Source: Promerops cafer (taxonomy: Eukaryota > Chordata > Aves > Passeriformes > Nectariniidae). Taken from it: a DNA stretch of 64,000 nucleotides. The stretch lies in NCBI GenBank assembly GCA_013398275.1, contig VZSE01005034.1, forward strand, positions 246,524-310,523, given 5' to 3'. Every line of letters begins with the position of its first letter. Positions within the stretch are counted from its first letter, which is position 1. The notes below the pieces were generated by a model, which did not search any database, was not told the origin of the DNA, and worked only from the letters and a program-made list of their open reading frames with translations. The position numbers and the translations under genes were made by a program. Shown one piece after another: positions 49,371 to 62,045 of the stretch.

Positions 49371-50199
49371 TGATCCATTGAAATGGTGACATCCTTCAGC
49401 AAAGAAAACCTATTAATTATGCTGTTAATGCCAGACCATGTGCACTCTGAATCCCGAACAGCATATGAATACAACTAAGCCACGTAACTTTATGGCTGTC
49501 AGGTTCAATATAAACTCAGGGGATGTTAAAATATAAACCCTAGCAATAACTGTAAAATGGTTCTTCCTGTGTTCCTGCGCGTGTGGCTCATACGAGATCA
49601 TGTGGGAGGCGATCTGACGGCGCCCATTGAGAACAACCTGCACGGTGCTATTACGGTCTTGCTCCTCCTCATTACCGCAGCCAGCCTAGAACCGGTGCTG
49701 CCCTCCTGGCAGCTCTCCCGCTGCGGAGCGGTGTTCTCCGTGCCAGGCAGAGCCAATCCTCGCTGTCTCGGCATTCCCTGGCCTGTGTCGCGCCGGGCCG
49801 CCGGAGGGGAGGGACGGCCGCACGGAGGGACGGCGGGCTGGAGCCCCTCGGCCCGGCATGCCCGGCCCGGGCGGAGCCTCAGGGCCGCTCCCGNGCGGCT
49901 CCGGCCTCTGCCCGGGCCCATCCTGCGCCGGCGGCGCCTTTCCCGGCGGCTGCCCCCCGCTCCTTGTCGCTCTCTTCTGCCTCCCGCCGCGAGCAGCCGG
50001 GCCTCCTCCATGCGGGAGAAGAGGAGGAGAAGGAGGAGGTGGGAGCTGCTCGCCGGCCATCCCCGGCGCCCGGCAAGTCGGAGCCGACCCGCCGCCGCGC
50101 CGCTCCTGCCGCATCTCCCCGCGGCCCGGAGCCGGCCCCGAGCTCTGTCCACCGCGCCGCCCCCCCGCCCCCCCCCCCTGGTCTTGCCCCCCCCCCCCT

Positions 50200-50428
50200 N
50201 NNNNNNNNNNNNNNNNNNNNNNNNNNNNNNNNNNNNNNNNNNNNNNNNNNNNNNNNNNNNNNNNNNNNNNNNNNNNNNNNNNNNNNNNNNNNNNNNNNNN
50301 NNNNNNNNNNNNNNNNNNNNNNNNNNNNNNNNNNNNNNNNNNNNNNNNNNNNNNNNNNNNNNNNNNNNNNNNNNNNNNNNNNNNNNNNNNNNNNNNNNNN
50401 NNNNNNNNNNNNNNNNNNNNNNNNNNNN
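50200..50428. other. Assembly gap (229 Ns)
   Basis: Run of Ns flanked on the left by long C runs and on the right by CCCCACCCTCC. GC-rich or poly-C sequence was probably lost, and the true length is unknown. Confidence 0.99.
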
Positions 50429-50574
50429 CCCCCACCCTCCTTCTAGTCTTCCCAGACCCCTCCTCCTAGTCTTCCTCCTTTTTGTTTGTTTTGGTGTTTC
50501 GTTTTTTTTTTTAATTCTCCCCCTTCCCCCCCTCCTCCTTTGGTTCTCACCCTGGCTGCGAGCAAAGCGTCTTC

Positions 50575-50616
50575 ATGAGCGCAGAGGATGTCCGGAAAGC
50601 ACTACAAGGGGCCTGA
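50575..50616 (+). other. Upstream ORF overlapping the TSPAN5 start codon
   Basis: An ATG at 50575 opens a 13-codon frame ending TGA at 50614-50616. It overlaps the main ATG at 50588 in the +1 frame. Its context is weak (T at -3), while the main ATG has A at -3, so leaky scanning is likely. It counts only if the mRNA starts upstream of 50575. Confidence 0.6.
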
Positions 50617-50668
50617 AGTCAGTTGTTGCATCAAATATTTCATCTTCGGCTTCAATGTCATTTTCTGG
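50588..50668 (+). CDS. TSPAN5: TSPAN5 exon 1 coding part (tetraspanin-5, partial)
   Basis: Encodes 27 residues starting MSGKHYKGPEVSCCIKYFIF and ending NVIFW, the N-terminus of tetraspanin-5, followed by a GTAAGT donor in phase 0. It supplies the cytoplasmic tail, the juxtamembrane CC that is normally palmitoylated, and the start of the first transmembrane helix. TSPAN5 is a TspanC8-group tetraspanin of the plasma membrane that promotes ADAM10 exit from the ER and influences Notch signalling. The remaining exons (large extracellular loop with its cysteine motif, TM2 to TM4) are not in the window. The close paralogue TSPAN17 is a possible alternative, but the EIF4E neighbourhood favours TSPAN5. 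Confidence 0.95.
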
Positions 50669-51690
50669 GTAAGTGGGGCCGGTTTCGTGTCTTCCTCTGC
50701 TTCCTCCTCCTCCTCCCTGGCCGGCGCCGCTCCCGGGTTGGTCGCGGCCAGCACGGACAGGGACGTGTGACAGCCCGGCGTGAGGCCGCGGGGGGATGTT
50801 AGATGGGGTGCGGGTGCGGGGCCAGGGGTGCCGCCTCCTCCGACCCGACCGCCCCGGTCAGCCCTTCCCCGGGCAAGTTGTGGTGCTGCATTCCTCCACC
50901 TCCCGAGGGTGCCGGTTCTCTTCCCCTCCGGCCCTCCTAATTGCTTTTGTTGTTAGTACGAAGCGGATTTAATGCCTTCTTCCCCGCTCCCCGTGTTTTC
51001 CTTTTTTCCTGTTCCCTTCTTCCTTCCTCCACCTCTGCTTTGTGCTGGGAGAGGAAGGGAGCAACCAGGCACCCAGGCCTGGAGAAGGAATTGATCTGCA
51101 TGTTTTCACGCTGCCATCCCTGTTAGATGGAAATAATAGAAAGAATCACAGCTCTGGTTCTCTGCACAGTGCTGTTTAATGATTTCACAATGATGAAGTT
51201 GTGTATGGCACAGGTTTATTATGATTAGCTGTTAACACATAGTAGTAGTAGCAATAATAGGATGGAGGAGGAGGGAGAAGGTATTTCCACCCATCCCTAA
51301 AGTGCAAGCCCGTGGGAGGCCTGTTGGGGCATTTGTTTGGATTCCGGGCTGTGCTGCTTGATCTGCCTGCACAGTATCTTGTTGCACCATTCCCCACCGG
51401 CTGTGGAGTAGGCAGAACTGTACAGTGAAATGTAACCTGCCTGTAACAGTACTTCTAGCATCTTCTCAATGTGTTGGATTTGAAAGAGAAGCAGCTGTTT
51501 TTGGATGTTCATGCCAAATTTCATAACTACAGAGGGGGAGAGGGGGTGAGCATTCTCACGTGTGAGTGATGTCTTCTCAGTGCACAGAATGTTAAAGTCA
51601 GGTGAAGGTTCTTACGTGTGCAGTTCCCCTTTTTACATGAGGTATTCCACAGAGCAATGAGAAACATGCACAAACCCAGCTTCACTGATG

Positions 51691-51745
51691 CACAGAATAT
51701 TGAGTTGGAAGGACCCACCAGGATCATCGAGTCCAGCTCTGGATC
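51691..51745 (-). mobile_element. CR1 LINE 3' terminal fragment, antisense
   Basis: CACAGAATATTGAGTTGGAA followed by GGACCCACCAGGATCATCGA and GTCCAGCTC is the reverse complement of the last 50 to 60 bp of a CR1 element. Very short, typical 5'-truncated insertion. Confidence 0.9.
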
Positions 51746-54700
51746 AAGCTCAGATAGTGTGGATGTGTTTTTGAGAGCCTTTGGAAGCAAGTTGAATACA
51801 TATACGGGTATAGTAGCTTGTTTGGACTAGAAAGGAGAATTGGGGAAAAAAGCCCCAACACCACCTTGAAGGTTATGGATGAAGGTAGGGAAGAACAGAG
51901 GAGAGAAACCTTTTGAGCAGTGCTGAGTTTCTGTTTGCTCCCTTTGGGAGAACAGAGGTTGGTGGTTACATGAATAGCAGGTATCCATAGCTAACCTCAG
52001 GTCTGTGTTCCTGGAAAACAAACATACCTGAAGATGTTTTGAAAGGATGGGAGTTTTGATTAAGTCCACTTACATACTGTGTTACCTTTTCTTAAACAAG
52101 AAGATATGCTGCCAGAATGAAGCTGGCTCTGGCTTTATGTCATGTTTGCTTGGCCCCAGACCGACCCCTGCAGATGAATGGTAGCAAGCTTTGTAGTATT
52201 TTTACCCTACAGAGCCGTTGTGATTGTACTCTTGGCTCAGGTTTTGGTGGTTGAGTTTGCCATGGTTCTTTGCCCTTGTCTGTTTCTTTGTTTTGATTCT
52301 GCTGTGCATATGTTGCTGTGAACACAGATATTTTTCAGCAGGGAGCAAGTAGTGTGAGAAACACTGGCGTGCTGTGTCCTTGGATTGAGAGAGGGAGATT
52401 ATGGTGGAATATATATAACTCGCTCTTTCAGACACTGTCAGTGTCTCAGAAGCACCATATCCTGTAATTTCCTTCATTTTATTCTCTGAAGGTGAATGTG
52501 TGGATGGTGCAGGTAGGGAAGTGGTTATGTTTTAAGTTTTCTTTAACTAGTCTTTTTCTGACTCCTCTGTTCCTGAGGCTGATCCAGTGTAGGTTCTGCA
52601 CGATGGCAAGCAGGAATGGACCAAAGGCTTTATACTGCTGGAATGCTGATCTGAAAGTCTGAAAAAATGTAATTGTGTATCACCCACTCTGCCACTTGCT
52701 TGATATGAGGCCCTTGCTTGCAGATTTCTTCTTTTGGAAAACACTAAATGTGTCATTTGTGTTCCTGGCTAAACTTCTTGAAATTCATGAAGAACAAGCA
52801 CTTTGAGAGTTTAGTCATTTATTTAGAATATTGTGATCTCTTTATGAGAAAGCCTGCCTTTATTACCATGTCTCTCATGATTTGGAGTGAAAACATAGAC
52901 AGATACTCTTGTTGAATACATGTTAATGTTGTTTTTACTGAAGTAATAGCAAACTCTTCAATAACTGGGCCAGAAAAGGTATAAATGAAAATTGCAAATT
53001 CGGTTGGTTGTTTACAGAAAGTGATAATCAAAAATAGCCACTAATGTAGTCATTGTAAATAGATTGAAATGATGAAGAGGTCATCATATTAACCCCATGA
53101 CACTTTCCAGGATCTTGCAAATATGGAGCACACCTTGTTAGGCCTTCTATCTGAGCATTATTATTTAGTGGCTTTAACACAATCTTTTAAAATATTAATG
53201 TAAACAAAGAAAATACCTCTATTCCGCATCATAAAACAACGGACTAAAAATAAAGAGAACTGAGTTGGAAGAGTAATGATTTTGACAAGAAAATTGTCAG
53301 TGCTTTGAATAGAGGAATATTAGATCTGCTGAAATTATGCAGGGAATGATTGCACTTGCTACTTAAATTGAAGTTATTACAAAAAATCTGAGGCTTTAAA
53401 TACCACAGAGTAGGGACAAAATAAATGGCCAGACATTTTTGTCTTTTTTGTTTTGTGCTGGTCAGGTATTTCACTTAAAAACCTTACAAAGGCCTTAAAA
53501 ACCACAACAGAATTATTAGGATAATGAATATGGAAAAGTTGCACTCCAATGCTGTGTGTGTAGTTGTGACTAAAGGTGACAGTATGCTTTTTAGGAGGTA
53601 GTTCTCTGGCTTGCACCACCCCAGGTAACGTATTCGTGCCTAAATATGTGTTTCATACTGTTGCAGAAGACAATATTATATGCTCTGTCTATGCATAATT
53701 AATGTTCTAGATATGTTTGCAGGCTTTATTTCTTTTGGCAATTCAGTGTTAAAGTTGGTAAATACTCTGGAAGTGTTTGTTTTGGGCAATACTCTGGAAA
53801 TAAGAAAAGCTTATTTTATGGGACTACTACGCTGTTGTGGAAAAGGAAAGCTCATTGGGCAGTCACCTAAGTAATACTTAGGAACAAAGAACTAATAGGC
53901 ACAAATGCATCTAAATCTAAAGCTGGAAGTCAGTGTAGGGTTTCCCTTTGCTGTGCTGCTGGTTGTGCATCGAGGCACACACCTGTGCCTCAGCTCCACT
54001 GCCATTCTGCCTGTGCTAGAGCACCACATGCTCTGTGTGCCACCTTTCCCAGCTGGCAGCTGCTGCAATAGACACTGCTTTTCCATGAGCCTTTCTGCTC
54101 TTGTCTTGGCAAAGCATAAAGCTGTAATACGAGGTAACAGAGAACACTTTTCTGTACTCAAAGCAAGCAAACAAACAATGCTTCCTTCCCCCTTCGGCTT
54201 CCATGTAGAATGATGTCAAAAGTATGGTGCAAAAGGTCAAAGTAGGCTGCCCTGCTTCACAAAAGGCAAGAACTATTTCCCTCTCTTTCCCCCTTACTTT
54301 GGGAAGACACCTTTAGGCTGACTTCTAGTTCCAAGAGATGTTTTTAGTTGTTCTCTGTGCTTTTTTATACTTTATGGAAACGGTGGATATATACTATTGT
54401 TAAGGTCTAAATTTCAATCCACACTTGATTCCACTGACCCTGGTCTAATTGGAAAGATGTATAAAAACTGACACCTCAGAAACTTTTGCTTTAGCTGGTG
54501 ATTCACTCTAAGTTATGAGCTATGCTGCAATTATGATACATCATATTACGAATCATAACTTGTGTTTTAATTTGCTTGGCATCTGTTGTATTTGATGGCA
54601 ACCATATGGGAATCTAGATAGTCTTCTGAATTACAGAAAGGTAGCAGAAAGAAAATAAGGTTATGTAAGTGTGTTACAGGAAAAATGTTGGACAAGTGCG

Positions 54701-56184
54701 CTGACCTTTAAAGGACAGCCAATAGATCGCTTATTAAATTTTGTACGTTGTTGATAGTTTGTTTTTCATAGGGGGAGAGGATAATTCTCTGATGTCAGCT
54801 GGTTTTCAGATATGCACAAGGAAGTTTTGATTTTATAATTTTTCCCTTGCCACAGTGTTTAAAAAAAACCCCAAACAAATCAATGTGAAGCTTGTTCCAT
54901 GCAATTTTGAAATGCATTCTGTAGCATTTGATCTTTAAAAATTTGCATTGGGAGAATGTCCTTGCAGTGGAAGTGGAAGCATTCTGTTCATTTTCCTCCC
55001 CTCTCCCTTTTATGATCAAATGACTTTTTTATTTTATGTTTCTTCATAGCACAGATGAAGCATAGCTAAGCATTCCACCAGTGGTCTTGTAACAGGAAAA
55101 GGTGGGGGTGTATATATTGATGAAATAGATGCATTATTGTGAGGTTGGCATTCTTGAACTCCTCAGTGTCTCTTTCAGCAGATGTAGCCTCAGTCTTTCA
55201 AATGCATATAAAAATGTAGTAACTGTTGGCTTTGGGGGACTTGATTCAGATCTGTAGAGGTCATTCTTACAATAAAAATTTTCCTTGCCTTGTGTTCCCT
55301 CACAACTTTGTGGTAGGCTGTATCATTGGTAATACAAAAATAAATAGCTGAGGAACTTGAGAGAAACTATTTCCTTTCTATTCAATATTTGTTTTGCTGA
55401 AATTGGATGTTTGTGAATGTGCTACTGTTTTAAGTTATTTGATGTTTCTAGTTTCTAAAAGATTGAAGAAGCGTAAGGGAACCAGAACTAGAGAAAACCC
55501 ATTGTGATTAATTGTGTGACTTCTCTTGTTTGATGTCAATGTGCTTCAAGAGACTATTATTGGAACTATCATGTGCAGCTTATATACTTTGCTGCTGTGT
55601 TAAAGATGAATTTGGTAAATATATTTACCAGTCTTCCACCTTGACTGAATTGCCACAGTACGTTTTTTCTGGTGGCACATCTATCTCAAAGTATGAAGAG
55701 TCAATTTTGAATTTTCAGTGTCCCAGTGAGAGAAAAGCTGATCCATGTGAATGACACCCAGAGCACAGGCAGCCCCAACAGAATACTTCTGAGAGAGAAA
55801 CATCTTATGGATATTTGTGTGTGAAAAGAAGTTAGCACTGGTCCTAATCCCGTTGCCCTTGTTGCATGTGGATAATATTTCCATAATAAAGGCAGCAAAT
55901 TCATGTTCTGCAACACTGAATTTGACTGTGGATGTGCTGCCTTAATTCTAATTTGGTAGCCTTTGCACTGTGAACTTTTTAGTGTATGAATTAGGTATGT
56001 ACATATTCAACTGCAGTGTAAGATGTAATAGCCATGTAGGTAAGGGATGAGCTATTCCAGGGAAGAAAGGCTTTCCTTTTCCAGATGGGAACCCAGAAGA
56101 CATTTTCTTGTAAACAAACAAAAAAATTACATACAAGGTGCAGTTGATGTAGGATAATTTTCAGATCGAAAATGTGGGAGAGAA

Positions 56185-56275
56185 AGTTTTTTTTTTGAGG
56201 GGGGTGGTGGAGTTCAGTTTTGGTTTTTTTTTTTTTGGTGGTTGTTGTTTGGTTTTTGGTTTTGGTTTTTGTGTG
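56185..56275 (+). repeat. G/T-rich low-complexity stretch
   Basis: T runs alternating with GG and GGG blocks, including repeated GGTTTTT units at 56236-56272. Strand-asymmetric simple sequence in TSPAN5 intron 1. Confidence 0.85.
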
Positions 56276-59200
56276 GAGAGTAGTAAGAAGAAAAATGTAA
56301 GGAACTTCTCTATCCTCTGCAGTGGACAGGAATTTAAAAGTCTGTATGTAATCTGTTATTTAAGAATGCTTTCTAAAACCTAATTCTATAGATTACAATA
56401 ATTCTGATGTACTTCTTAGCAAACTTTAATTTGTTCTTTATTCCTCAAACGCTGTAAGATGCAAGTTAATGATTAGTAGAGAATGAGAAACTTGAGCTTA
56501 CAGTTAGTCAAATATCACTTCCTTTTCTTTGGAGTCCCATTCCTACAAATAAACATTTTGAAGTCTATGTTGAAAAAGAAATATTAACTGGTTTTGGCAC
56601 CAGGGCTGCTACAAGTTATAAATTTGGAGCAAGAAGGTGATGTGTTGTTAAGTGCTCAGGCTGAATACTTCAACAGTTTATACTCCATTAACCAAAAGCA
56701 GTAACCTGTGAAGATTTGCTATGGGCATTTAGAATATAATGTTTTTCTTTCAATTAAAACCAGAGGTGAAAGAAAATATTTTTGACCCAAAAAAATCACT
56801 TGAGCCAATTCTACCAGTTAGGAAATTCTGGTCTTAAACTATAGCTCTATAGGGGAGCCTTGTTTTGCCCAAAATATGCAGCATGCTTCTCAAATGCATG
56901 GCTGGTAGCCTGTCAACAGGACTGTAATTGTTTTATTGATGTAGACAGGAGAGCAAGGAGCTGAACAGCTCATGAAGTAATCCAGCTCTGTTAGAGATGA
57001 CCCAGAAGTCACTGTCAGCATTAGCCATAAAAATGGCTAATGTCTTCCAGTATGGTAGTATTTTAAAGTTTTTCATATCTGACTTTTCCGTTAGTTTGAA
57101 TTTCATAGTGACTTTGTATTTGTGTACAATTTGTCTGTTTCTCATTAAAAATTAGCAAACATTGTTACAATGCAGTAAAGAATTAAAACAAAAAAAGCTT
57201 ATCCAATTTTTAATGAATGTACTGAATTGCACTTTGTGACAGTTTAACAGTGCAAAATCCAGCAATACATTAGGCCTTAAATCAGTAAAGAATAATCTGT
57301 TTCTATTTCATTGTACTGTCACATGAATTTGGAAAACATCCCATTTTTTTTGGTTGTGCTGCTGCTTCTGCCACAAAATATCCTATCTTGTGATGTAAGG
57401 CCCCAAAAAACACTTGCTGGATGAGACTCCTGAAAGGGTTTACAGTTTTTCACATACTCTGACTTAGGTGCACAGGAGAAATACTGAAAAGAGGTTTCCA
57501 AGAGGTCAAAACAACAAAAAACTTCATTGGCAACTTCAGAGAAATCAGAGAACTTTGGCAAAAGTTTAGAGCAGCATTCAGTCAACATTAACTTAGCCCG
57601 TTCAACTTAGCAACTCCAAGCCTGTCTGATTTTAAGTTACTCAAAACTCTGAGAAGAGAGAGTTAGAAGAGGAAAGAAGAAGAAAGATAGAAAAGAACAA
57701 GTATAGCTACCCCTCCTCGTTCCAGCAGTGTTCAGCTGAGAGAAATTCCAAGAGGAGTTAGGGTCAAGACCTGTGCTTGCCTCATGCTTCTGTTTAGTAC
57801 TCTTTGGCTTTCCTGGGCCCTTCCCCCAGGTTGGACTTAAGGTCATCCGGCCCCTCTGGGGCTGGACTGGAGCTCCAGGGCTGGGGTGTGGAGCATTGCC
57901 TGTGGTGTGGCAGGGACTGCTGACAACTGTGTGGCTGGGATACAGGCCCAGAGGGGGATGTGAGTGTGCAGAGCGGGGCATTGCCTCTCTAGCAAGGCCT
58001 GACCTACCTATTCTCCCACACATGCACCCAAAATACTTTGAGCCCGCAGTCCTTCCAGTCTCTCACATGTGGTTCTCTGTGAATACAGATTTTCCCTGAT
58101 TTCAGCAGTATTTTGTACAGGTGTAAGGGCTGGTGTGGGTGGATGTCACTGTTGGAACAGTGCTCAGTGTAGCTGCTTCTGTAACATACACAGAGATCTA
58201 GAGCAGTTCAGCCTTCTCCGTATGCTGGCATTTAAAAATGTCACTAGCACACCGAGGCTTGCAGTCAGGGGTGCTTGATTTGGTATCAAACTCTGACTCA
58301 GTGTGATCTCATATAACCTCCAGATGGCCTGGCTTGCAGAGATGCTAAAAACAGATCCTACTCCTTTAGCTTTATGAACTAAATGAGGCTGTGGCAGTAT
58401 TTATTTTAATACACATCAGTCTCTACATCAGATTCTTCAGCTAATGTTTCAGCTTTCCAGTCACTTTCCTCTGGACAGCATTTAGAATAAGTATTTCATC
58501 ACACACACAGGATCTTATGAATGAACTGTCAATTTTCCACAGAACTGGGAAAAATCAATATGCCTCTTCCAGGCCTTGAAAATCCCTCTGCTCCTAGTGA
58601 AGACTCTGTTACATCAAATCATATTGAAAACCATTTCAAGCAATGTTCCTGATGTGTGATGACAGAACAGCTTTTTTTCCTTTTGCAGCAACATAAAGAA
58701 ATATTATGAAAACACTTTGTGTACCTATTCTGTATCTGTTGCCTCCTGGTTTTCCCAACAGCAAAACTTCTTACAGGGAAAAAACAACTAAAGAATTATA
58801 GGAACTTTTGCTTTAATAGATTCTCTTTCTCATCAATAAGCAAGTAACATTATTTCTAAAAGTGTTTGGTCCTTTGTGGTATTGAATTAAAAAAAAAGCA
58901 TTAAAAGAAGACTAGATGTCTTTAGATATGTATAATATTTTAGATTGATAGAGGCTTCTGTTGTACTTCAGCACCCTGATATTGATGAGTTATGACCTGC
59001 GTGTGTCTGCTGTCATTGCTCTGGTAGGCTACTGTTGGAGGGTACTGAGTATGGAATAAGTGGTACTGCAAGGATGCTTGCAGTAACTTGGCCTGTGGGG
59101 CACTTCCTAGTGTTAGTGGATTACATTTGATGTGAGTCCAGCTTAATTTTTGTTGATTTAGGGGCTAATCTTACATGACATAGAACATTATTTTGTGTCA

Positions 59201-61104
59201 GGATTTTCTCTGTGTCAAGAGGGCAGGTTCTCTCAGTTGAGCTCTGGTGCCCCAAGCAAAGGTGCAGCAGCACTGTGTGTGGGATGTCACCCCAAGCAGA
59301 TCCACCTGGTGCCTGTCATTTTGTCCCAGCCTGCACCACAGGTTCTCCCTGTTTGATACCTTTGCTTTGCTTATCCATGTAGGGCATGTACTTACCCTTG
59401 TGAGGCTGGGTTCTCTGTGCTTCCCTCTCACTGAACTGCATCTCTTCTGTTGCATTCTGTTTTCCAGTGTGCTGTGATTTTAAAATCTTGTGATTTAAAA
59501 AGCTTGAAGGGAGTTCCCTCTATGTGCTGTAAATAGTTTTTATATAGGAGCTGAGACACTGAGGAAAAAAGTTTCCAGATAATGTATGGCAAGGGTTTTG
59601 TTGCTACCTGCTGTGCTTCAATTAACTCTGTCACCTTGTGGAAGATGTCTCTGCAATGCCATGTGATTGGAATGTTTCAGACTGGAGCACGGAATTTGGA
59701 AATGGTGACATTTCAAAGCAGTGGGTCCTCCCAGGTAATGAGAAGGGTTGCCAAGTATGCCAGGCACCTCTCAGCTTGGAGTATATTGGGGTGTTGTACT
59801 GTGCACAGAGCAAGATTTTGAGGTTTTTTAATTTTAATTTTTGCAATTTAAATATAAAAACAGAAAGATTCCTGTTCCATGTCAGTTAAACATAGCATTT
59901 TGTAGAAATTGTCTTCTTGACTGCCAGTTCACATGGGTATATGTCTAAAGGAATATGTGTGAATTCAGTTGGTCCAACAATAATTAAATATATAATTAAA
60001 ATAATTAAAAAAGAGGCAAGACTTCTAAAATTAAAATTCCTCTTTTCCAAGAAGTTATTCAGTTAATTTCTAGATGAAAATTCATCCATCTGGCTTGTGA
60101 AGACTATAAAATATATATATACAAAATATGTATGATTGTAATAAAAAAATAACTAAGGTCCAATTTTTAATAAATATTGCTTGATATCACAACCATTCTC
60201 TTGTTTCTTTTTCATTCTGTGGCCATTAAGGGGGGATGTGAACTGCTGCCTAACTCAATTTTCTTTTCATCTCTGAATGCCTAGGAGGATCTGTTTCTAT
60301 TGCAGGGCTCCTTCCCACTTTGGTTGTAGGAACCTTTCAGGACTGGTTTTCATGTGCGGCCTTGCAAACTCTGGTATCAAAATGAGAGCAGAAGGCTGCA
60401 GACAGCTGAGGCTGGCACAAGGCTGCAGAGCCAGATGTGTTAATGCAGCTTCAGTGGACCAGCAGCAGTCAGTTACCAGATCTGGCTGAGAACTTTCTCA
60501 TCTGGGTCAATTTCTATTGATTTGCTGTTTGGCTCCAAGAATGAAGTGTGGGAAGATGGTAGGACCGGGTCCTCCTTTCCCTGTGTAGATCAACTTAACG
60601 TGATTGTACAAGCATGGCCTGTTTCAGCTCTGAGTGGTTTTGGAGTATGGAGTACACAGAGGTGTAAGACACGGTGCTGGGGTAATAGTTAGCTCATTCC
60701 AGTGAGCACTGTTAGGTAAGTGCTACCCCTCCAGTGCACTTTGATCTTCACTGGTTTTGGAAGAGTTATGGTGGTTATCTGTTTACTCCTGCTTGCTCAG
60801 TGATGTTAGAGAAACAAAAAGCAGTGATTGTCTTCCAAGGTTATTGTAATGTGTACTTAATCTGAACTTAAGTGGACATGTTCATCATTTACCTTTTTTG
60901 GTTTCTTTTCCTTCCCATAAATGTTATTCCAACCACTGTGCCACTCCGTCTAATAGTGCTAAACCTTCGTTGGAGCAGCCTGCTGGATGGGGTGGCTAAT
61001 GACCTCTCTGAGATAGTTTGTCATGATTATCCATTCCCAAGTAGTGTCCTTTCTGGTGCTTGTTACATAAAAAAGGTTTGTATGCATTTAGTGCTGGAGA
61101 TACA

Positions 61105-61182
61105 TTTATATATATATAACACTGTGCATGCATGTACATATATACACACACACATATAAATACATAATATATTCACAAAATA
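61105..61182 (+). repeat. AT/CA-rich microsatellite cluster
   Basis: Short (TA)n, a GCATGCATG stretch and (CA)n runs in succession, containing TATATATATA and ACACACACAC. Compound simple repeat. Confidence 0.85.
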
Positions 61183-62017
61183 ATGCAGTACTTAAAAAAT
61201 TAATTCTGATTTGCTAGAGCAGAAGTTTATTAATTTATGTACCTTAAAGCAGGACTTGAAGGGACTGGAAATTCATCTAACTGCTGTTGCATGCAGAAAA
61301 GGACTTTTGCTTCCTCTGACTGTACTCTACTGCTCTGCTCCTGCTGGGACCTCTGGCATGGTCACAAGTAGTGTTCCCACTTCAGCTGTGTGGGGCTGGG
61401 TGTGATTTGAAAACATTGCTTTCTTTTGGTATTCTTTGTTTTTGAGATAGGCAAAACCACTGCCTGGGTAGTCTAAAGGGTTTGTGGTGATATTTGAATC
61501 GATGTTTTATTCTACAGCAGAAACTTTTTCATGCAAATAAGTGTGTGTTTGACTCAGGAACATAAGCCAATTACATTTTTACATGGTTTATATCCTTGTT
61601 GGTTTCTGCTTTCGTACATTTTTCCTAAACCACTCTCACACCTGTGGGAGAGGAAGTAGCTCCTGAGCGGATGCAGCTAATAACTTTGCATATTAAAGAA
61701 AACCAGTCCAAATCCTGATGAGACTGACACTCAAGGGTTTGTGCCACTGTAGCAGGTGAATGAATTGTGACTCCCATTTGGCCATTTTAGTTCCTTTGAA
61801 TACTCTTCTCTGCCCCATAGATTCATGATCCTATCAGCTGTCCTGCAGTGGGGCTGGCATCTGACAGAGGGAAGAGGACAGCTGTGGGCTACAGTAGCTT
61901 TTGTCTTCAACTTCCCCATCCCAGAAATATGGGTGCATGTAGGATTTCTAGTGAAGTCTCTATCATCTGGTACTTCATATACTCTTTAGATGTCATGCCT
62001 TTTAAATGACAGTGATG

Positions 62018-62045
62018 AAGTACTCCACTTACTTGTGGAGTACTT
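62018..62045. repeat. Perfect 11-bp inverted repeat with 6-base loop
   Basis: AAGTACTCCAC at 62018-62028 and GTGGAGTACTT at 62035-62045, separated by TTACTT. No T-run follows and no RNA family is recognised. Confidence 0.85.

Larger units (their letters stand above)
49557..50930 (+). promoter_or_regulatory. TSPAN5: TSPAN5 CpG island, promoter and 5' UTR
   Basis: Abrupt change from AT-rich DNA to dense CpG and C-rich sequence around the first TSPAN5 coding exon. Contains an unresolved base at 49894 and a 229-base N gap at 50200-50428. The transcription start cannot be placed: no TATA box is evident and part of the 5' UTR or promoter may be in the gap. Open frames crossing this region include translated Ns and are not genes. 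Confidence 0.8.

Noticed and set aside
49096..49392. 98-codon antisense open frame
   Set aside because: It falls inside a CR1 3' end, which is non-coding in this part.
49557..50672. 371-codon open frame across the TSPAN5 island, plus antisense partners
   Set aside because: It reads through 229 Ns as if coding and through GC-rich promoter sequence. The real TSPAN5 frame starts at 50588.
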